64,000 nucleotides of DNA from NCBI RefSeq assembly GCF_014489415.1, contig NZ_CP060822.1, positions 310,001 through 374,000 of the forward strand, written 5' to 3'. Below are positions 57,589 through 64,000 of the stretch, one piece after another (positions within the stretch are counted from its first letter, which is position 1; each line of letters opens with the position of its first letter). Origin of the DNA: Cylindrospermopsis curvispora GIHE-G1 (GTDB lineage Bacteria > Cyanobacteriota > Cyanobacteriia > Cyanobacteriales > Nostocaceae). The notes under the pieces were generated by a model, which searched no databases, had not been told where the DNA came from, and was given only the letters and a program-made list of their open reading frames with translations. Made by a program: the position numbers and the translations under genes.

Positions 57589-58923
57589 GGTAGGGATATT
57601 TATTTGGATTAGAGAAATAATTTCTGTAATTTGTTTTGTCATTAGAGTTACTGCTATGATGATCATCATAGCCAATGTGATTTTCCCACCGGGAATTAGG
57701 GACTGATAAATCCCATTTGTTAACTTTTCCCGTTCTTGCCAACTAATAATTGCGGGAATAATAGCACCCAAAATTGAAATAGTGAGGATACCACTATATT
57801 CTATAGCTATAAAAAAGATGTAGGGGTTGATTGTACCCAAACTCAGAGGTGGAAGCAGCACCAGAGAGAAAATGGGTAACCGGGAAATTTCCACCTGTTT
57901 AAGACGATAAATATCCTGAAAGAAATCAATCAATCCATAGACAAAACCAATAAAGGATGTGACAATGGCAAATTCGGAGAAGACAGTTAATATTATAGCT
58001 AAGACCTCTCCTGCTTCTCCTGATTGTAAAACCTCTAAGGGGTCGAAAATAGAACCATTAGGTTGGTTGATTTGCCAAGATTGAAAATTTACACTGCCTA
58101 AAATAACAGTATTCCAGGCAAGAAATAGAATCATGGGAATACCGGAACCAATGATAATAGATTTTCTAATTTTGGAGATATCTCCTTCCAGTTGGCTTAC
58201 CACCAAAGGAACAACATTCTGATAAAAAAGGGTCACACAAATAACTGAAATAGCACCACCCACAGCAGGCCAATTTTGGAATAGGAATAGGGAACTTTTT
58301 ACGTGACCAACTCCCAAAAATAATATTCCCATAAAGGAAACAATCACAATTCCTACCAACACATTATTTAATTTTTCCAAAAATTTCTCTTTCCCCCAAT
58401 ACAACATCCCTCCAAATAATATGGTAAAAGTTGTTGTACCTAACCAATGGGGTAAATCCTGATCTAAATTGCCTATTTTGGCAAAGGTAGAGATCAGGAT
58501 ATCTCCACCTCGACTAATATATGCTACCAAAATAGCATAGTGCTCAAATAAATAAGTAGCACCTGCAATTCTTGCTCCTAGGTTGCCCAATTTTTTTTCC
58601 ACAATTGCCAAAAAACCGATGTGGGCAATTCCCTCCATACCCATCACATTTACAGTAATTTCTGCAATTAGTAACCCTGATAATAGGGTATAGATCCAAA
58701 CTAGACAAATAGCAACATTAGAAGGCAATACACCCGATGGTAGGGTAACTGCAGGTAGGGCAAGAATACCAGCACCAATGGTAGTTCCAGTAATTAAAGC
58801 TGTGCTACCTAAAAGGCTACCCGGTTGATGATTTAACTGCTCTCGATCAAATTTGAGGTGAGAAAACAATCGGGTGCTTTGGTCTGGGAAATTTTTTTCT
58901 GGCATATCACAAGGTACTAGCAA
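57565..58923 (-). CDS. Aromatic amino acid permease (HAAAP type)
   Basis: A 452-residue protein with about eleven membrane helices and the glycine-rich opening ITGTTIGAGILALPA, typical of tyrosine/tryptophan permeases (APC superfamily). A hydrophilic loop near residue 100 and SQLEGDISKIRKSIIIGSGIP also match the family. It imports aromatic amino acids by proton symport. It is convergent with cobK and overlaps it by 24 bases. Confidence 0.87.
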   Translation of the reverse strand: MLVPCDMPEKNFPDQSTRLFSHLKFDREQLNHQPGSLLGSTALITGTTIGAGILALPAVTLPSGVLPSNVAICLVWIYTLLSGLLIAEITVNVMGMEGIAHIGFLAIVEKKLGNLGARIAGATYLFEHYAILVAYISRGGDILISTFAKIGNLDQDLPHWLGTTTFTILFGGMLYWGKEKFLEKLNNVLVGIVIVSFMGILFLGVGHVKSSLFLFQNWPAVGGAISVICVTLFYQNVVPLVVSQLEGDISKIRKSIIIGSGIPMILFLAWNTVILGSVNFQSWQINQPNGSIFDPLEVLQSGEAGEVLAIILTVFSEFAIVTSFIGFVYGLIDFFQDIYRLKQVEISRLPIFSLVLLPPLSLGTINPYIFFIAIEYSGILTISILGAIIPAIISWQEREKLTNGIYQSLIPGGKITLAMMIIIAVTLMTKQITEIISLIQINIPTLFPSISH

Positions 58924-58951
58924 GTTTTCAAAAACTTATTTTACTATCATA

Positions 58952-59088
58952 CTACAAAACTACCTTTGGTAATTGTAATGTTATAAGTGGGTGGGTGGAA
59001 TTAAATATAAGATGAACGTAGGTTGGGTTGAAGTATGAAACCCAACACCCCCCGTTCCTCAACCCATCCTACAAAACTACCTTTGGTA
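58952..59088. repeat. Interspersed repeat, copy C, flanked by a 20-bp direct repeat
   Basis: CTACAAAACTACCTTTGGTA occurs at 58952-58971 and again at 59069-59088. Between them is a truncated copy of the interspersed element (58984-59068). The right copy is the last part of the kinase gene (encoding LPKVVL and stop on the minus strand). The element normally contains CTACAAATAATT at the position where it joins the gene, a 7-base shared CTACAAA. Confidence 0.8.
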
Positions 59089-60178
59089 GTTTGATAGTGA
59101 ATGTACTACCTTTACCCAATTGTGAATATAGCTCTATTTTACCCCCATGTGCTTCAATAATCCGTTGGGAAAGATGCAGTCCTAAACCACTACCAGATCT
59201 TTTGTTTTTGCCTTGACGAAATCTCTCAAAAATAATAGTTTGATCTTCCGGTGCAATACCATAGCCAGTGTCCGATATCTGAATAATAACCTGTGCCATA
59301 TTTTTGTGGCGGGATTTTTCAAAAATCCTTACTTCCACAGTCCCGTGATCAGTAAATTTGATGGCATTGCCAATTAAATTGTTGAGAACCCGACCTAATT
59401 CTAGTCTATCCCCTAAAACCAGGTTTTGTTCTTCTAAACGGGTTTCTAATTTCAGAGTTAGGTTTTTTTCCATAGCCAATGGAGTTAATTCATTAACTAC
59501 TTCCTGGGCTATTTCATGCAGATCACATTCTTGCACATTTAAAAACTTCTTATCAGCATCAAACCGATACACCTCTAGAAGATTATTTACCATTTCTAGC
59601 AGGTTCTGGTTACTGCGAATCATCATGGCGATCGCTTGTTTCATTTCAGGAGGAATTTGACCAAAGGTCTCCTTTTGAAACAGGTCTAACATACGATCTG
59701 CTGCTAATAAAGGAGTGCGCAAATCGTGAGTTAGTCGCGAGACAAAATCTTCTCGTTGTCGGCTCATTTTTTGTTGTTCATCAATGCTGTGTTTCAGTCT
59801 CAGTAAGCAGCGGACTCTTGCCAATAACTCATTGGTATCAAATGGTTTACGAATAAAATCATCTGCACCCGCATCTAATCCTTCCACCACACTAGATTGA
59901 TCAAAAGCTGTGATCAGTAAAATAGGAACGTAGTCAATATTAGTATAGCTACGAATTGTGCGGGTTACTTCATAACCATCCATTTCTGGCATCATTACAT
60001 CCAAAAGAATTAGGTCTGGAGGTGATTGGACAGTTTTTTGTAAAGCTGTTGCTCCATCAGAAACTGAATCAATTGCATACCCTTCACTCTCTAATAGGGT
60101 TTGGACTAAAATTAAATTATCTCTTATATCATCGACCACAAGAATACGCGCAACTTGATCACTCTTGCTAACTGACAT
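59069..60178 (-). CDS. Receiver-histidine kinase hybrid
   Basis: A 369-residue protein: an N-terminal receiver (VVDDIRDNL, phospho-Asp in LILLDVMMPEMDGY, Lys in DDFIRKPFDTNELL), a HisKA domain with H in VSRLTHDLRTPLLAADRM near residue 155, and a HATPase with GNAIKFTDHG, SDTGYGIAPED and GSGLGLHLSQRI. There is no membrane segment. The order receiver first, kinase second is common in cyanobacteria. The signal is unknown. Its stop is in the direct repeat described for copy C. Confidence 0.9.
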   Translation of the reverse strand: MSVSKSDQVARILVVDDIRDNLILVQTLLESEGYAIDSVSDGATALQKTVQSPPDLILLDVMMPEMDGYEVTRTIRSYTNIDYVPILLITAFDQSSVVEGLDAGADDFIRKPFDTNELLARVRCLLRLKHSIDEQQKMSRQREDFVSRLTHDLRTPLLAADRMLDLFQKETFGQIPPEMKQAIAMMIRSNQNLLEMVNNLLEVYRFDADKKFLNVQECDLHEIAQEVVNELTPLAMEKNLTLKLETRLEEQNLVLGDRLELGRVLNNLIGNAIKFTDHGTVEVRIFEKSRHKNMAQVIIQISDTGYGIAPEDQTIIFERFRQGKNKRSGSGLGLHLSQRIIEAHGGKIELYSQLGKGSTFTIKLPKVVL

Positions 60179-60212
60179 ACCCTATCCACCTGAGTAAATT
60201 TAGTTTAATTGG

Positions 60213-60324
60213 TAAGTAGGGAGGCACAATTATTTGTAGGATGGGTTGAGGAACGGGGGGTGTTGGGTTTCATACTTCAACCCAACCTACGTTCATCCTA
60301 TATTTAATTCCACCCACCCACTTA
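60213..60324 (+). repeat. Interspersed palindromic repeat, copy D (best full-length copy)
   Basis: A 112-bp copy from TAAGTAGGGAGGCACAAT to CCACCCACCCACTTA with 1-mismatch inner arms TAGGATGGGTTGA and TCAACCCAACCTA. I used it as the reference for the other copies. Confidence 0.85.
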
Positions 60325-60358
60325 GTTGTTTATTGACGCTCCCCGGACAAGTAAAAAA

Positions 60359-61645
60359 CTAATATCTGGCCCTCCATTTTTCTGGAACTGACATGCTGTG
60401 ACCTTTTTTCTCCAAATAGCCCAGTTTTTCTTCACTAAGTAAATTTACACTAACTTGTCTTGGTAATTCAACTCTAAATAGTGAACCTACTGCTAATTGA
60501 CTTTCCAATATTATTTTTCCTCCCATGATTTTCACTAATGAATCAATAATTGCTAAACCCAGTCCAGTCCCTGGATACTTACGACTCATACCTTGATCTA
60601 CTTGTCTAAATGCTTCAAAAATATGTTCACAATCTTGACTGGAAATACCAATTCCAGTATCCCTAATAGAAATAGCTATGCGACTTTTACTGAGTTCGGT
60701 AACTCTAACCCAAACACACCCGCTCTCTGTAAACTTAATGGCATTTGAAAGCAAGTTAATTAAAATCTGACGCACTCTGATAGGATCATTAAACACAAGA
60801 GTATTTTCCAAATCTATTTCTACAGATAAAGATAATTTCTTGGCTTCCACTAAAGAGCGGATTTCACCCACAGTATGATTAACCATCTTAGATAGATCGA
60901 AAATTTCTGGTTTTAATGCTAGTCCACCAGAATCAATCTTAGAAAAGTCTAAAACTTCATTCAGTAACATCGACAAATCCTTGGCATTATTCAGAATGCG
61001 TTTTAAAATATCTGTCTGTACACTACTTAGCTGACTAAATTTAGGACGCAGTAGAATTTGGGCAAACCCAATTATGGCATTCATGGGAGTTCGCAACTCA
61101 TGAGATATGGTTGACAAAAATTGTGATTTCAATCTTGATACTTCTAAGAGTTTTAAATTCTGTAATTGAATTTGTTGTCGTTGTCTCTCTAATTCCTCAT
61201 TACTACGAATTAACTTTTCATGGCTTTCTTTAAGCTGCCCATAGGCTAACTGGGCTTTAATCTCGGACTGGTGTAAGCGAATTGCATTTCGCAATGTTAT
61301 AGATAAAACTTCTGGAGTGAGACTGGATTTATTCAAATAGTCTGTAGCACCGTTATGTAATAAATTGAGAGCGGTTTTCTCTTCTCCTGGACTTGTGAGA
61401 ATCACCAGGGGGACTTTATTCTGGGAGGAATGTAATTTGTCAATTAGGTTCAAAGTTCGATCCACCAAAGGAGAACCAAGAAAAATACAATCGAATTTAG
61501 CACTTTCTAGGACACAAAAAACATTCTTGCTGTCACTGATCTCCCATAATTCCAAGGATAACCTGGTTTCGTTTACTACCAAACGAAATACCTTACGTGC
61601 TAAGTGATCCTCATCCACAACCAAAATTTTCAGCCTCTCTTCCAT
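60359..61645 (-). CDS. Histidine kinase with degenerate receiver domain
   Basis: A 428-residue protein. The N-terminal receiver-like domain has acidic residues VVDEDHLARKV and Lys in DYLNKSSLTPE, but the phospho-acceptor Asp is replaced by Gly in FDCIFLGSPLVD, so it is probably a pseudo-receiver. A coiled coil (residues 135-170) precedes HisKA with H in LSTISHELRTPMNAI and HATPase with SNAIKFTESG, IRDTGIGISSQD and GTGLGLAIIDSL. It lies upstream of the other kinase on the same strand, with repeat copy D between them. Confidence 0.9.
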   Translation of the reverse strand: MEERLKILVVDEDHLARKVFRLVVNETRLSLELWEISDSKNVFCVLESAKFDCIFLGSPLVDRTLNLIDKLHSSQNKVPLVILTSPGEEKTALNLLHNGATDYLNKSSLTPEVLSITLRNAIRLHQSEIKAQLAYGQLKESHEKLIRSNEELERQRQQIQLQNLKLLEVSRLKSQFLSTISHELRTPMNAIIGFAQILLRPKFSQLSSVQTDILKRILNNAKDLSMLLNEVLDFSKIDSGGLALKPEIFDLSKMVNHTVGEIRSLVEAKKLSLSVEIDLENTLVFNDPIRVRQILINLLSNAIKFTESGCVWVRVTELSKSRIAISIRDTGIGISSQDCEHIFEAFRQVDQGMSRKYPGTGLGLAIIDSLVKIMGGKIILESQLAVGSLFRVELPRQVSVNLLSEEKLGYLEKKGHSMSVPEKWRARY

Positions 61646-61758
61646 TGGTTTCCATTTCCCCTATTGAGTAGCAGAGGGAAAAAATAGAGTATTTGATTGA
61701 TATTGACTACCTCCAATTTTTTCTCCCCGTTTACATATATTTGTTTAATTTCCACATA

Positions 61759-61789
61759 GACCAGTTTTCCGTGTTAACACGACCAGTTT
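61759..61789. promoter_or_regulatory. Palindrome with flanking direct repeats between divergent regulators
   Basis: CGTGTTAACACG (61770-61781) is a perfect 12-bp palindrome. GACCAGTTT occurs on both sides (61759-61767 and 61781-61789). It sits in the 368-base gap between the divergent kinase at 60359 and the response regulator at 62014, and could be an operator for either. The gap holds no other feature I recognise. Confidence 0.35.
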
Positions 61790-62013
61790 ACCGGACTCAG
61801 TTATACCGACATTATTTCGTGTTCGCATCAGTATTTCATATCCCGGAAATTTTGGCATATATCCCTGGTTATATTTTTACTCTTCCCTAAGATAGATGTA
61901 ATTTACAATATATATCATCTAAGATTCCCCTGGGGATGTTAGATACACAAGGACTTTGACCTAATGGGTAAATTTCCACGACAATTAGATAATTATGATA
62001 ATTTGGTACGACA

Positions 62014-62736
62014 ATGAGTGAAATTAGCATTATTTTAATAGAAGACCATGATTTAACTAGAATGGGTTTAAAGACTGTCATCCAGTCCCACCCGGGGTTG
62101 AAGGTAATCGGTGAAGCAGCAAATGCAACTCAGGGACTAAAACTTTTAGAAACTACTAAACCCGATGTGGCAGTGGTCGATATCGGTTTACCTGATATGG
62201 ATGGGATAGAATTAACTCGTAAGTTTAAGCGCCATCAGGGTGAAAACGGACAGGACAATACCAAAATTCTGGTTTTGACCATGGATAGTACGGAAGAATC
62301 AGTTCTAGCTGCTTTTGCAGCGGGGGCAGACTCCTATTACATGAAAGAGACCAGCATTAATAAATTAACAGAAGCTATAAATGCTACTTATGCGGGAAAT
62401 TCTTGGATCGATCCAGCGATCGCTAGTGTAGTTTTAAGAAAAATGCGTGTCCAGTCACCGGGGGAAGCGGGGAGTACGGATAAGCCAAAAATGGTAAAAA
62501 TAGAGGGTTTAGCCATAGAGTATGAACAGGTGTTAGAAAGCTCTCCCCTCACCCAACGGGAGTTAGAAATTTTGGAATTAATAGTGGATGGTTGTAGCAA
62601 CGGACAAATAGCAGAGAAACTCTACATTACGGTGGGAACGGTAAAAACCCATGTTCGCAATATCTTGAATAAGCTCTGTGCGGATGATAGAACTCAAGCT
62701 GCTGTGCGGGCTCTACGTTCAGGATTGGTTGGGTGA
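62014..62736 (+). CDS. NarL/LuxR-type response regulator
   Basis: A 240-residue regulator with receiver motifs ILIEDHDLTRMGL, phospho-Asp in VAVVDIGLPDMDGI and Lys in YYMKETSINK. A linker follows, then a LuxR-type helix-turn-helix (LTQRELEILELIVDGCSNGQIAEKLY). It may be the partner of the divergent kinase at 60359 across the palindromic intergenic region, by position only. Its 3-prime end overlaps the convergent LpxB-related gene by 18 bases. Confidence 0.9.
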   Translation: MSEISIILIEDHDLTRMGLKTVIQSHPGLKVIGEAANATQGLKLLETTKPDVAVVDIGLPDMDGIELTRKFKRHQGENGQDNTKILVLTMDSTEESVLAAFAAGADSYYMKETSINKLTEAINATYAGNSWIDPAIASVVLRKMRVQSPGEAGSTDKPKMVKIEGLAIEYEQVLESSPLTQRELEILELIVDGCSNGQIAEKLYITVGTVKTHVRNILNKLCADDRTQAAVRALRSGLVG

Positions 62737-64000
62737 ACCCAATCTCACTTCTAAACATTCAGCAATGCGTCTTGCTGCTCCTGGTTTCCCCATACGTTCC
62801 CATCCATTTGTAGCAATTTCTTGGAAAAAGTCAGGATTTTGGAACAGATTTGACACAGTTTTGGGAACTTCTCTGGGGTGATCTACTAATATTAAAGAAA
62901 CTCCTAAAAGACGACTTTGAGCTTCAGCAAAATTGGGATTATATTGGGGACCTTTACCTGGAAAAGCAATTACAGGTTTTCCCAGTCCTACAAATTGCTC
63001 TGTAGCGGTACCCGCCATAGCAATGGCTAAATGTGCCCAGTGTAAACAGTCATTATAAGCTGTTTGTGTTAGTAGTAAATAGGCATTTCTTTGTTTAAAA
63101 ACTAGAGCATGAGGATCCCTAATAGCAATGGGGGATGAATGATGATTTTCCCAACCTTGAATTTTTAAACTTTCAGATAAAATTGCCTGGTCTAAACCGG
63201 GGGCGATCGCACCGAGAAAAATAATTTTTCGCCCGTGAAAACTCTCCATTAAACCGGATATAGCCACCATAATCATTTCCCAATTATTATATGCTTCACC
63301 AGTGCGGGAACCGGGGAGCAAAGTAACAATGAGGGGGTAATAGCTTTCTGATTTTTGGAGATTAGAATCTAGAAATTGGGGTGTATTAGAAGAAGGTTCC
63401 AAACCATCCATCATGGGATTTCCTGCATCAAAAGCTGGGATAGGCCACCTTCTTAAAATTTCCGTTGTTAGGGTATCTCGAGGGAACACTGCACGACAGC
63501 GACGACGACTCATCAACCATCTTTCCCAGGGGTGGTAAATGGAACCAGAGAAGTTTTCCCACCAAGATTTTTGGGAATTTCTCCTGAGTAAACTGGTTTT
63601 ATCCCGCACATAATATTCTGATTTTGCAGTTCCCACAAAAGCATAATTAGCACCGCTGATGGTGGCAAATAATAGAGGTATGATATCACCCACCGCCACA
63701 ATCCCTTGGTGATTGCCCAATTTTCTTTGACATTTTACCCAGGTACGAACTGCTTGAAGTTGCTTCCAAGTCAGTTGAATTAGACCACTTTGGATATCCT
63801 GCACTAGTTGACTTTTATCCATATAGATAAAACCACCTGAAGGCATGGTTTTTACATCACCAATACGGGGTATATTTAAACTTTGATATGTATGACCTTC
63901 TCCTACTATTGGTAAGGCAAAAATATCGGGAGGTGAGGGGAGCTTTCTTAGTTCCTCGATAATCCTTCCTGCAATTATATCCTCTCCGTGACCATTACTT
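62719..64000 (-). CDS. Lipid-A-disaccharide synthase-related protein (N-terminus beyond window)
   Basis: The frame runs off the right edge: reading from 63999 gives SNGHGEDIIAGRIIEELRKL, the typical early motif of LpxB-related cyanobacterial proteins, so ATG 63846 is internal. Further features are IPLLFATISGANYAFVGTAKSEYYV, LLPGSRTGEAYNNW and GTATEQFVGLGKPVIAFPGKG, typical of a GT-B glycosyltransferase. True LpxB makes lipid A disaccharide. These related proteins have unknown acceptors. Confidence 0.87.
   Translation of the reverse strand, partial: SNGHGEDIIAGRIIEELRKLPSPPDIFALPIVGEGHTYQSLNIPRIGDVKTMPSGGFIYMDKSQLVQDIQSGLIQLTWKQLQAVRTWVKCQRKLGNHQGIVAVGDIIPLLFATISGANYAFVGTAKSEYYVRDKTSLLRRNSQKSWWENFSGSIYHPWERWLMSRRRCRAVFPRDTLTTEILRRWPIPAFDAGNPMMDGLEPSSNTPQFLDSNLQKSESYYPLIVTLLPGSRTGEAYNNWEMIMVAISGLMESFHGRKIIFLGAIAPGLDQAILSESLKIQGWENHHSSPIAIRDPHALVFKQRNAYLLLTQTAYNDCLHWAHLAIAMAGTATEQFVGLGKPVIAFPGKGPQYNPNFAEAQSRLLGVSLILVDHPREVPKTVSNLFQNPDFFQEIATNGWERMGKPGAARRIAECLEVRLGSPNQS

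Overview
The window is a cyanobacterial chromosome segment with no ribosomal operon, prophage or CRISPR array. The evidence is the ndhC-ndhK-ndhJ operon, the rubredoxin RubA and Ycf48 photosystem II assembly pair, a SphR/SphS/PhoU phosphate system, a groESL operon under CIRCE, an SLH-OprB porin, cyanobacteria-specific DUF2499/DUF3593/DUF2358 proteins, and about sixteen copies of the HIP1 octamer GCGATCGC (for example at 3095, 4069, 21262, 46602, 54425). The AT-rich composition, small intergenic repeats and many Uma2 genes suggest Nostocales. I cannot fix the genus.

Layout. 1-5.2 kb: a DUF4145-TPR protein running off the left edge, a deletion-scarred AAA ATPase/DUF4276 pair, and trpB. 5.3-10.5 kb: ndhJ-ndhK-ndhC facing rubA-ycf48. 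The usual psbEFLJ genes are absent after ycf48 and a solitary cytosine-5 methyltransferase plus a DUF2085 membrane protein follow. 10.5-15.4 kb: a lone IS607-type tnpA, an ArsA/GET3-like ATPase, DUF2358, an ABC-2 exporter and a VWA protein. 15.5-20.3 kb: three tandem, nearly identical P-loop ATPase/PD-(D/E)XK genes. 20.4-30.2 kb: bioY, lspA, an FHA-containing class A PBP, csaB, DUF3593/DUF2499, tRNA-Ser(GCU), hisA, sphR-sphS-phoU. 30.3-36.7 kb: six tandem Uma2 genes that differ almost only in the number of heptads in a C-terminal coiled coil. 36.7-46.1 kb: a Crp/Fnr regulator, an iron-uptake-type porin, a secreted TrbI-like protein, a quadruplicated intergenic unit, groESL, an orphan tnpB and an Rre1/Ycf29-type regulator. 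46.2-53.0 kb: a three-gene operon of dynamin-like GTPase, SrfB/Hsp70-like protein and an unknown protein. 53-64 kb: small envelope proteins, an RDD-pentapeptide protein, cobK, an aromatic amino acid permease, two receiver-histidine kinases, a NarL-type regulator and an LpxB-related protein cut by the right edge.

The most unusual features are the local amplifications. Six Uma2 copies have 5, 7, 7, 12, 9 and 3 heptads, three ATPase-nuclease copies have a mosaic middle segment, and the convergent trbI-like/groEL intergenic region is repeated four times and carries duplicated tails of both genes. A roughly 112-bp interspersed palindromic element recurs through the window. At one site a kinase-gene tail is duplicated on both sides of it. 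These patterns suggest recurrent tandem duplication with gene conversion. Whether they have a function, for example in defence, is inference only.
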